Positions 33,216 to 44,223 of a stretch of DNA of 64,000 bases are shown one piece after another. A program made the position numbers and the translations under genes. Source of the DNA: Rhyacophila brunnea (Eukaryota; Arthropoda; Insecta; Trichoptera; Rhyacophilidae); assembly GCA_022495005.1 (NCBI GenBank), contig JAGYXB010001010.1, forward strand, positions 2,914,001 to 2,978,000, in the 5' to 3' direction. The notes under the pieces are model-generated. The model did not search any database and had not been told where the DNA came from. It saw only the letters and a program-made list of their open reading frames with translations. Numbering within the stretch: the first letter of the stretch is position 1; each line of letters starts with the position of its first letter.

Positions 33216-35223
33216 ATGAATACCATTTAATTATTGGTACCCGCATTACTCAGCCTCCTGATAAAAATATTCTTTCTGTAATCGAATAATATTGTGTTCA
33301 AAACATCGACCCTCAGTAAAATATAGATCCATAATCTCAGTGTAGTATAGTGTGATATGGAATACTGCATGCTCTCGTTGTCCAGCCATAGTTGTTTGTA
33401 TCATACCGTTTTTACAGATTTGTTTCCCGGTGAAGTCACAATACACGTTTGTAATTTGTAAAAGTCTGGGTGTGTCTGTGATTGTTTCACTGCTACTACC
33501 TCAAAGTTCACTACTACTGTAACAATTGGGTCTCCTAACGTATTTATAATGTTGTTATTTTTGTGTTTGTGTTAATTGGTGGGTAGATAAAAAAAAATAT
33601 CATCGGATAAAAGACTAAACAACGATTTGTGACATAATAGAATTTACTAAATAAAAGGGTGTTTTTGTTGCTTAGATAGAAATTACGAAAGGATTAACTT
33701 TCAAACTGAGCTGTGATATTGCGCTCACTTATTGACATTCAATTTATGATCAGTATAGTCTATAATATCATCATGAATAGAGTCTCATTTGAACAATGCT
33801 ACCAAATTATACAAATATACTCGTACTTTGAAAATCAGTCATCGATTCGCGCAACTTACGTAAAATTATTTTTTATTAATAATTCAGTTATGTATGAGTT
33901 AACTCATACAGCGCTGACGACACGGCTGCCGTGTCAGCATTAGATGGCCATTAGATATAATTATCATGTTATTTACATGTGGTAATTAAATATTAAAATT
34001 CTAATGGATTTAAGTTTTGTTCTATTCCATTTGAGTCGTTTTTCGCGACACGGGTTTTGCCTTTCGTTGAAAATGCCAAAATCTATTAGAATTCAAATTC
34101 AAATTCCATCAAGTACTTTCGTTCTGTAGGATTAATAGAAAATTATATAATTAGATATTCGCGTAGGTTATATACAAATTCGATTTTTTATATTATAAGT
34201 AGATAAATGTTACAAGTTAATATACTTATTCAACACTGAATTTTCAATAATATATGTATACTTTGAAATCATTCAAACACATTTAGATTCAGGCATCAAA
34301 GTGAATTGAAAAAATATTCGCTTTGTGAAAGAAAACAAGTCTCTCTAAATTAAACACCTGGGTTATATTATAATAGACTGAATAGCTTTGCAAGTACGTG
34401 CCAATGCTAAAGCCGAATTATGATCCTTGCTAGAAATTCAATAGATTCCCCTCGCCATATTTAAATATTCAAATAATTTGAATGGGATAATCAATTCAAT
34501 ATAAGACGTAATAATGTATACTTAAGAGCCATGAAATGCGGATTGATCGCTAAGCAACCGATTTCTAAGCCCACCACGTCCCCGTTCAAAAAGGCTGAGA
34601 TAAATTATTATTTTCTCTTTGTATCAAGTAAGTAATACATAGGTAGATATTTATACGAGCTTAATTTTAATAGTACCCTGCAACTAAAATTCAATAAATA
34701 ATGCATGCTGGTATATTCCATTTCTTTATTTTATAGTCATAAGTTTGTAAGGAGCAAAGATATTTAATTAAATCTACTGGAGTCTGAAATAAGGCACAAA
34801 ATAACTTCTGTAGAGCTATACTAATATAATATACCAGGCATGCGGCTCTTCGTTGAGTTAAATGCGGCTCCCAATATCTCTTGATAAAAATGTAGATATC
34901 AAAGTATTATCTGAATTATTATCAAACATCCTAATTAAAAGAAAGCTGCTTGCCGATTATTTTCCATTATCAGTACAACATAATATAGTAGTTGTGAATC
35001 GTTCTACTCCTCTATGGAATTCGTAAAATCAAAATATCGTTCACAGCTAATAAACAAGCATTTTTTGACAGATTTGCTACGAATGGCTGTAACAAATTTT
35101 AGAAATTTAACTAAAAATGATAAATAAACTTTTTATTTTTATTAAATAAATTTTGAACTAATAATTTTGTGTTTTTATTCTCATTTTTTATTTTCTTATA
35201 TATCTATTTTTATGCGTTATAAT
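33216..35223. other. No feature recognised
   Basis: AT-rich. The frames 33246-33446 (-) and 33713-33943 (+) have no known family. An imperfect hairpin around GCTGACGACACGG/CCGTGTCAGC lies near 33913-33938. Confidence 0.45.
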
Positions 35224-35231
35224 ATAGCAAT

Positions 35232-35552
35232 CAGTGGCGCACCCAGCATTTAATATTGGGGGGGGGCAAGGAGGAGAATGTAAATTAGTCCCATAGGCTC
35301 TTTTTCTTCTTCACAGCCTAATTTCTTGTTTATCGGTCTTTTGTCTATTGCACTCGGTGTACCTATACCATGGTCCCCACATCCTGAAACGGACCTTCAG
35401 GCTAGGATATTTGGCGGGCCCCCTACCTACCGCTAAGATTAAAGGCAGTGTGAAACACTACATTAACGTTTTTCAAATTGTGATAACATTCTGATAATTT
35501 TCATGTTTGGGGGGTGCCAGGGCCCCTTGCCACCCCCCTGGGTGCTTCACTG
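35232..35552. mobile_element. hAT-type MITE, 321 bp
   Basis: The ends open CAGTGGCGCACCCAG and CAGTGAAGCACCCAG, flanked by a perfect 8-bp duplication ATAGCAAT (35224-35231 and 35553-35560). It contains a G9 run and a pair of GC-rich subterminal patches. No ORF. Confidence 0.9.
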
Positions 35553-35560
35553 ATAGCAAT

Positions 35561-36401
35561 TAATAAGATTTGTGTAGAAATGTAATTAAAATTGAAGTTG
35601 TGTATTTAATAATACGTGAGAACGTCACTATTATAGTGTGGATATGAAAATCTAAAATGTGGTTCTCGTTGACCCTTTGTATACCCATCTCTGTAATAAC
35701 TCCAAAATCGATAAAAAATGATAAATATGATATTATGTCGTATTCCGAAAGTTAATTTTCCCGTGATATGGACGGTCAGGCTACCGCTTCAACTCAACAC
35801 TCCATTGATGCGCATGCACGAAGGTCCACACGAGTCCGCAAGAGATACGGTTCAGACGATATGCGTATTTATTAATCATTTTTTTCTAAATAATGTACTT
35901 ACATAAATTTTATATTACATTTAGTTCAAGATTTTTGAATACGACTTTATTAGATTACAGCTAACTTAGTGTGGAATACCAACACGAAAATGATCCACAT
36001 CTCTTGTGTAATTGTTTCCACACCATAAAGACTTGATAGGTCAAGTAAATAACACGTTTTTTTTGATACGCTACATACCATTATTTTGTGTAATCATCCA
36101 CTTTATACGTTCACCCTCGGAGACGCCTTTGTCATCCACTGAGTTATATTGGAGGTACTTCATATAGTGGCGTCATGATTATGTTAACCATTTTTAATGA
36201 ATTGATTTTCAAAGCATGTTTACTACGTTTTCTTGCTCTGACCTCATAAGAATAAATGAATAAGTCCGACTTTGATGACAATACACCATGCAAATGGTAA
36301 AATTATTCAATGCATTCACTTTAAACACTTTTATGTCTAGACTCTAGACCAAAAGTTATCAAAATGTGAATCGCGGTATTTTTCAATATTTTATTAATCA
36401 T
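35561..36401. other. No feature recognised
   Basis: No convincing ORF. The frame 35718-35906 (+) has no known family. Confidence 0.45.
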
Positions 36402-36768
36402 TTAAGGCTACACTTCAGCTGGGGCACGGTCTAAAACGATCGTGACTACGTGACGCGAAGATTGTGCACATGACGCGTGCAGAACAAAACATAATTTGTC
36501 ATAAAAAGTCAACATGCGTCCATTTAATGATTATTGTTCTATTACTAATAATAATAATATATTCATTGACATGTTTTTTTTTCAAGTAAATGGGTAACGT
36601 TTTTTAAGTCATCTTTACAAGATTTAAAAATTAATTCCCCCGTCGCCATCACAAAACAAATTGTCGTGTTCACAGATCGTCTTTCGCTCTCCGATTGCCA
36701 GCCAGTCCGAAATTTCGTCGCACCTATATTTGAAAATTATTTGCCGTCTTTCTGAAGTACCGTCTTAA
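36402..36768 (-). mobile_element. TTAA-type MITE, full copy, 367 bp
   Basis: The clearest copy: it opens TTAAGGCTACACTTCAG, and its other end read inversely opens TTAAGACGGTACTTCAG, 13 of 17 matching, with TTAA at both edges. Same family as 25706-26078 and the split copy 29594-31077. No ORF. Confidence 0.78.
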
Positions 36769-37201
36769 GCTATTGATTTGCCAAAAATTACTCAAGGTAC
36801 TCAGTAATCAATTGAAACAAAAAAAATATTCATGGAAGAAGGACAAGGAAAAGAATGCTGATACTTAAAATGATCCATGGCTTAGATCAGTGGTCCCTAA
36901 AGTAGAGTAAACGTATCTCAGGGGTAGTGTCATATCGAAAATTCATTTTATATTAAGAGGTAAAAATACAAAATTAATTACAAGTAATATATTCTATTAT
37001 AGACATAATAATATATAACTTAGACGAATAGTTATAAGTAGGTGAAATCTATCGGTGTATTGTTTGTCGTTTGACAGTTTTTCAGTGTAATTGGTTGATG
37101 GGACTAAAAACCGAGTAGGCACCTATGCTAATTTACTAAGCACAGCAACCGTTGCACTTCTACTGTTTAGATTTACCCATTTCTGTGAGGTAACATTTTC
37201 T
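36769..37201. other. No gene; possible hAT end
   Basis: CAGTGGTCCCTAAAGTAGAG near 36889 looks like a hAT terminus, but no partner end was found. Confidence 0.35.
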
Positions 37202-37217
37202 GCAATGCCGGGTATTA

Positions 37218-37410
37218 TTATTTTTTTAGAATTATTAATAACCACATCCTTGCTTTTTCGTACAAGTTGGTTGTTAGTAATTTTGAACAATCACAAATAC
37301 CCAGGCTTTGAGAAAAACACATAAATGTTTTTGTCATGACCGGGAATCGAACCCAGAACTCTCGGGTGGAGGAAGGCCAGCGCCTTACCCACTGCACCAC
37401 GAGAGCCTCC
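37218..37410 (-). mobile_element. tRNA-derived SINE with perfect TSD
   Basis: On the minus strand, the head starts GAGGCTCTCGTGGTGCAG and contains an A box (TGGTGCAGTGGGTAAGG, 37383-37399) and a perfect B box (GGGTTCGATTCCC, 37342-37354). A 16-bp perfect duplication GCAATGCCGGGTATTA (37202-37217 and 37411-37426) flanks it, which shows a recent LINE-mediated insertion. The body beyond about 37330 is AT-rich. Confidence 0.92.
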
Positions 37411-37426
37411 GCAATGCCGGGTATTA

Positions 37427-39359
37427 AAACCTGGAACTAGATTTTGTTTTACTCTTTTATCATGATTATCGTTTCTCTATATGTTTTTAATTCTCAATGT
37501 AATATATATAATCGTTTATTTGCAATAATAAAATAATAGATTTTAACCTTTTTCGAACTTAATAGTCTGTTTTGCACCTATACGTTACAATATTATAAAG
37601 TAATTTATTTTTATGTGTTTATTAACTATACTATTAATCAATCAATCATTCAATTTTTTTATTTTACGTATAGTTGACTTTACAAATTATTAAATTAAGG
37701 CGTCCACAACATGGCATTTAGAAACGAAATAATAATAGTAATAAAGTAGTAGATAGGATGCGTGTGTTTACGAGAAATACCCAGTTTATTCCCCCATAAA
37801 TATAAAAAACAGTGACGTCAGATATGCTTCTATAGAAATGCTCAGAAGAGTGTTTTTGAGTGTCTATGAGTGCATTATTAATTATTGACTGAAAATTTGC
37901 TGCATGTGTTACTATTTTGCATGTTTGATTATTAGTTGCTAAATCAGGTGGGTTTTTGGTTTTTACATTCTAAATAAATATTATAATTTGCTAGATAATA
38001 GCTTTGTTTCACAAGTATTGTTTTCGCGATTTTGAACAATATATTTTATTATAGTTATGAAGTAATGGTTGTATGCCAAGTCATGCTGGATGATAGGGTA
38101 TCCACTCTACAGACACACACGTAAATATTACCATGAATAGCAGAATTCTAATAAAGACTGTACGAAATCATATATCATCTATTGTTGCGAAAAGGACTTT
38201 CAAAACCTGCCAGGAATGGTTCCTACCATATTATTACCTACAAAATGTTACTCACTCTTACTGAATGTCTGGGTAGCGAGGCGAAACCGTCTGTCCGCCG
38301 TATTACCCGAGATAGTCAATCTCATAAATGTCAGTTAATTAAATATTAAGTGTATTATGAATATAAAATTAAGTTTAAAGCAGTGTTATCTAGTAGTTAT
38401 CTTGGTAATTACTATGCAGCGTTACGATTATCTCAACGTAACCATGTTGAGCCTTTGGTTTCCCGACGAAGCCATTTCCAAAAAGTTAGTGGTACGAGTA
38501 TTAATAGAATTTATTTGTTTCAAAAATTATATTTTAGAGATTGTGTGAGATTATTTTGATAGAGTTTATTCAGACGTTCAAAATGTACTCAATTCCAGCT
38601 TTGATCTCCGGACAATTTCTTCAGATATATCACTTTCAATGATACGTATCAGATTAAATGTAATATAAAATAAAAATGGGAATAGAAAATATCTTACCCT
38701 TTGTCTATATCTTTTAGACATCTCTCTAAACCCCATTAACTAAATAATTAATGTATCCAAAAGTGTGACTACCTATTTCGAGAACTGCTATTCAAAAAGT
38801 AATTCATACATGAGATAGTAAACATTTGTGTTATTTAAGATTTTTAAGATTTTTAAAGAAATTTTTGCTCCCCTTTCACGGAAAAATGAATATATATATA
38901 TATAATTGGGGATGCTGAGGTAGAGGAGGATAAAGTTGCTGTTGCTTAAATGTTGTGAAGAGAGAGTTTATTTATCGTTATAAGAATAAATAAATACAAT
39001 GATAAAGATGACAGAGCGATGTTATGTTGTAAGAGACATTATCAACAATCAAACAAATCTTAATAGACCCTACTGCTCTAGTTATGATTAAGGAAATGAG
39101 GAAAATCGCTTCCGCACCATTGTTTTGTTTTGACAACAAAACATACATATTAAACTGTGTCACCCTTGTAATGCTGAATGGTATGATTGCTATATATATC
39201 AACTAATAATAAAAAAATATTGTGTAATATTTATGTAACTTTTACTATTTTAAAGGAAAGCAGGGAATTAAAAATATAAGCTTAGTTATTTAAATGAAGA
39301 GACAGATATGAAATCATAATAATATATAAACACACAAAATTGTTAACTATTAATAATAA
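37427..39359. other. No feature recognised
   Basis: AT-rich. Two overlapping short frames at 38350-38559 have no known family. A (TA)n run lies at about 38890-38904. Confidence 0.45.
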
Positions 39360-39364
39360 TAAAA

Positions 39365-39470
39365 TCTCAGTTGTTTTTGTCCATACCCCGCTCCTCAGTT
39401 AGAGCATTTATGGACACCACACAACGCCTCCAAAAATCCTTGTCGCTCGCCAGTCTGCTATGTCATTCCA
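39365..39470 (-). mobile_element. Possible LINE C-terminal relic
   Basis: The minus-strand translation includes SDKDFWRRCVVSINALTEERG, which has the look of the last residues after a LINE reverse transcriptase. Only about 100 bp; tentative. Confidence 0.3.
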
Positions 39471-39609
39471 GATCAATCAGTTATATAAAAAAATCTAATA
39501 ACAACAATGAACATGCATAAACAAATTAAAATATGTGTGACCGTACTGAATTCACATTCAAATTCAATTCAATATGCTGAGGTGTGCTGGATAAATGCCT
39601 GTTTAAGTA

Positions 39610-40690
39610 TTAACGGCCCACGTGCGCCACGTTGGTAAAGATGGAGCTTTATGGAATATTCAGAGCATAAGCCTCGACATTACTTAAACGTTGTAGATGA
39701 TCTATTTATATCAATTTGAAGCCTTATTATCCTTTATATTTATTTTAAACATTTGATGACTGCATAAAGTATTTTTGTTACATAAAGTAGTATTTTTTTA
39801 AAACTCTCGATCTAATGTTTTAGAATATAGTCATATTTCATTACATACATGTGCAGTGGTGTTAAGATTTTTTAGATTTATTAATTTTTAAACGCATTTA
39901 TAAAACCATTAGTAAAATTAATGTTAACATTATATAGTGAAATATTTATGACAAAAAATTATATTTACAATATCTCTGATCCTAAATTTGACAAGAATTA
40001 AGCATTTTATTAATCAAAAAATGGGCACGAAACTTACATAAATTTACATGTTTTTCGGTTAGGTGCATGTTCAAATACGCGCGTTAAAATGATCTTACTC
40101 CCTATTTCAGTTATCGTTTGTCAATTCATGGTTACGGCCATATGTTTTAGCTTAACCACTGGGAAATGCCAATAGAAATGGCGTATTTTTAGGTATTCGT
40201 AGGATGTTTTATCACATTTGAATGGTCAAAGATATAGCTTATAATCAGTATTTTTAGCATTTTCTTCAAATCGTGCCCATTTTTGAATAATAAAATGCCC
40301 ACTTCTTGTCAAATTTGGGATCAAAGAGATTATAAATATAATTTCTATCGTAAATATTTCAGTATATAATGTTAACATAAATTTTACTAATGGTTTTATA
40401 AATGCGTTTAAAAATTAATAAATCTAAAAAATCTTAACACCACTGCACATGGATGTACTGAAATATGACTATATTCCTAAACATTAGATATAAAGGTTTT
40501 AAAGAAGACTGTTTTATGTAATAAAAATACTTTATGCAGTCATCAAATGTTTAAAATAAATAAAAAGGATAATACGACTTCAAAATAATATAAATAGATT
40601 ATCTACAACGTTTAAGGAATGTCCACTCTTATTCTCTGAAAATACCATATAATTTCCATTTTGACCTACGTGGCGCATGTGGGCCCTTAA
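39610..40690. mobile_element. Foldback element with arms of about 420 bp
   Basis: The left arm (39610-40031) and right arm (40271-40690) are inverted copies over their whole length with moderate divergence, joined by a spacer of about 240 bp. The outer ends read TTAACGGCCCACGTGCGCC and, inversely, TTAAGGGCCCACATGCGCC, with TTAA at both edges; the inner ends meet at the ATGGGCACGA/TCGTGCCCAT boundaries. No ORF. The structure is that of a foldback or long-TIR non-autonomous DNA transposon. Confidence 0.88.
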
Positions 40691-42155
40691 GCGATCATTT
40701 TTTTACCGTTTCGTTATTGCCATTAATGCCCATTTCAGATCCATTCATAGTAGAAATAATACATCGTTCATGTACGAATATCTTGGTTAAAAACTACATT
40801 TCATGAATGAATGATGCTACTTCGTGAACACTCTGAAGACAAACAAGTCAAATCGTTCTCCGTGAATGCGTTCGATGAAAACTATTGTTATTCATTCATG
40901 ACTATTGACTTAATATTTAATCAGTAAAAACGAGACATAAAATGTCATTGACGCGAAGAATTATGGTAAAATTTAAGTGACTCATTTCTCATGACTACTT
41001 TAGAGAACAGAAGGGGGCCAGTATCACCATCTGGGAAGTTATGGTTTAGATGATAGAAACATAGTTTGTCTTATACGGTTGGTATGACTAATAAATCTTT
41101 TATACTTCCATTATATTATTGTTATAAGCAGCTAAATAAAGTAAAATTAATTTAATGGGCATTTAGATAAAATATAGTCTAAGCATACTCGAAAAAAATG
41201 CGGTGAATTGTTTAAATTAGACTGACCGTAAATTTTACGGTGGCATTAAACCTGGAATAATAGCTTTTTCTGTCACTTTTTTTTCGTTCAATATAAATCT
41301 CATTAAATTACATTTTAAAGTAAAATATTTCCTCAGGAATTTTATCCTGATTAAACTTTATCTTCTGCGACGGATTTAAATGTAGCAATAAAGGTTTCAT
41401 CCTCTTTTTACCCATTATATCGTTTGTTTCCATCTCTGGAAGCAAAATGATTGTATTAAATACCCACAGTTGTGTGGCTCTTGCAAAATTTTCACCGGTT
41501 ACAAAGTTCTATTTATGTTAAATTTTCTCACGGATATATTATTTAAATAATTACTTCAGGATGCTCAGTTAAACGATGATTCACATCACGTATTGTATTT
41601 TATGTTTTGTATTAAATTTAAACCGTGCTCCCGCTAAAAACAGACCCCGGATCGCCAAAGCAACATAAGCGTTATTGAGGTAGAAAGATGACAAATGAAG
41701 CGTACGCAATCATAGCAAAGTAATGAAAATACACATAAGACAAAACGATATGACAAAATAATAATAACTCAAGCGTAATATTACTGACAGCTTGGCGAAA
41801 AGAAGAATCTAAACTAGGTACTTAACAAAATTGAACTTGGATCATTATGTTTTATTTCAAAAACGACCACATGAATATTGATGAATGATGACACTTGGCA
41901 CAGACTTCATTGTTATTACCAATTTAGTATACTTAGTTGCATTTTTTACTGGTGCTTCTCATCGTATACTACCGGTTGTTGTGTTGGACACTTCTACTTC
42001 GAATTATTCACATCAGCAAGAGATTCTGATTGATCTTAATAAATGAGTGAATCTATAGATATAATATATTATCGCACGTTAAAAAATGACTTTTCCTATG
42101 TCAAACGTTTTGAGTACGATAAAATATTCGCTGTCAAAAAATCATTTCAATGACA
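40691..42155. other. No feature recognised
   Basis: AT-rich, no family resemblance in any frame. Confidence 0.5.
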
Positions 42156-42163
42156 CTTACATC

Positions 42164-42900
42164 TAAGGATTCCTACCCCGGGATCCCGAGCTATTTTCGA
42201 TACCTATGAATCCCGGGATTGATAAACATAATCCCGAAACTTTCGGGATTGATATTTTTATCAATTTTTATGGAAAATAAAATAAAAATGAAACTGTAAC
42301 AGAAAAAATACTTTTAATAATAAATAACTAAATTAGAAATAAACTCATTTTAAATGAAATTTGATTTATACCCATGTGTAAGTTGCATTTTATTTTTTCA
42401 CATAAATTAATAAAAATGATAAAGATTGGAAAAAGCAATGCTTCGCACTATTAACAAAGTAATTCCACCACGATCTCATACGTTTTACGGCAGTTTCATA
42501 TTTGGCTGACTAATTAGATTTATGAAGCGGAAAGGCCATAAATACACCATGATTTTCTTTACTATTTTAAATCTCGCTAACCCATTCATTAAGTCTTTAC
42601 TATCAGAAACAGCAATCTCATATTATTATTTATATTACAATATTATTTACACCATTAAACTTATGTATTTCCAAGATTGAACGTGTATACAATATTAACA
42701 ATAAATTTAATGTCTTAAATAGTATAAATTATACTAGATTTATTTTTGACCGATTTTATCAATGTTTTTTGTAAATATATTTTTTTTATATTAACAATGG
42801 AAAAAATGTCAACTCGGGACCAATCCTGGGATCCCGGGATTGTCAAATTGTAATCCCGAAATCCAGGGATCAGAATTTTGGCTCGGGATTGGATTCCCTA
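42164..42900. mobile_element. hAT-type element, 737 bp, perfect TSD
   Basis: A perfect 8-bp duplication CTTACATC (42156-42163 and 42901-42908) flanks ends opening TAAGGATTCC and TAGGGAATCC. Subterminal regions carry several inverted copies of ATCCCGGGATT and AATCCCGA. The interior is AT-rich without an ORF. Non-autonomous. Confidence 0.9.
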
Positions 42901-42908
42901 CTTACATC

Positions 42909-44223
42909 GTATTAATTATTAAAATCACTGAAAACAGTAGTATAAAATTTTATATCAGCTGAATGAAATCTAAGTATCCCTCTACTATTTAATATCACAT
43001 ATATATTCATATTATTATGTAATATATTAGCCCCTGTACCAGTGAATGGATTTACTGCCACCAAAAGCGTACTGGTTAAACTTTCGCGACAATAATTGCT
43101 TACACACAAAAATGCTGACTGTCTCGCCAATCTCATTTTTAAAATGTTGAGTGCTGGGTGGTGTATTTCATATATTTTGCCGGATCTATGAATTTAATGG
43201 CGCATGCGCATATTTCGCGCGAATTGCAGTTTTTGCGCGACAATTCGGAAACTGCTAAACTTTTTTGATCCATGCATGTAGTGTTGCAACTTGCATGACA
43301 ATAAGTTTTCACATTTTCTTTTTGAATATTACAATAAACATAACGAATTACAGAATGCAAAGTAAAATACAATGAAAAATAAATGTTAATAATATTTCAA
43401 TAAAATGTACACAGACACACAGCGAGTGAACTAAGTAGAAGGTAGTTCTGCACTTTGAGAGAACAATCAACGAATATTCCCGATTTCTAACATAGCTATC
43501 AGGGACACACAAGTCAATACTATTACGAATGGCAGTTTCCATTTACACCACGTATAAGTCAAAAAATATGTAACTAAATATTTTTTTTCTTCTACTTTTA
43601 ACTACAGTATGTAAACATGCCTAAGAGAAAATCAGTAATCATAGATCCCCGGATAATATTCATTAAGCCTCAAATAATGGACTCATAAAACACTGAAACC
43701 CTCTTCACCATAATGGTCTATACAATCTCTCAAGCTTTCGTCGACTTTGGAATTATAAAAACTTGAATATCGTAACATCCAGAAAGACCCCGAAACTGCG
43801 TAAGACAGAGCCCAACATTTGTAGCGCCGCATTACAAAAAGTGGTTACCAAATGTATGGATACTGAACGTTAAACTGTAAAATGTAGTGCCAAGATCCTT
43901 ATAATAATTATATCATACATCGCACACCTATAGATAGCTCCAAATACTTATTTGTGTTTGCACGCATGCAAATTAATTGATTTGAAACATTTTTTCTAGA
44001 TTATATTATGTCACTAGAATAAATGACATTTTTTTCATTCGGTTTGGATTTTATTGAGAACTGTCATGTAAACATAGATTTATGAAAGTGACAGTATTTT
44101 CAACCCTTTATTTTATTAAATCTTGTATAAAATGAGAGGATATCAGAATAATGGGTTTTAAATTTGGAATGGTTATATAATAAATATTGAAACCTATATC
44201 GTAAAACACCTTTTTTACGTTAA
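42909..44223. other. No feature recognised
   Basis: Short minus-strand frames at 42912-43542 are adjacent but have no recognisable family or shared splice structure. Confidence 0.45.

Noticed and set aside
37330..37405. Possible functional tRNA gene on the minus strand
   Set aside because: It has good A and B boxes but does not fold into a complete cloverleaf with matching acceptor arms, continues into an AT-rich body and is flanked by a 16-bp TSD. It is a SINE.
36889..37430. hAT element starting with CAGTGGTCCCTAAAG
   Set aside because: No inverted partner or 8-bp duplication was found for this end.
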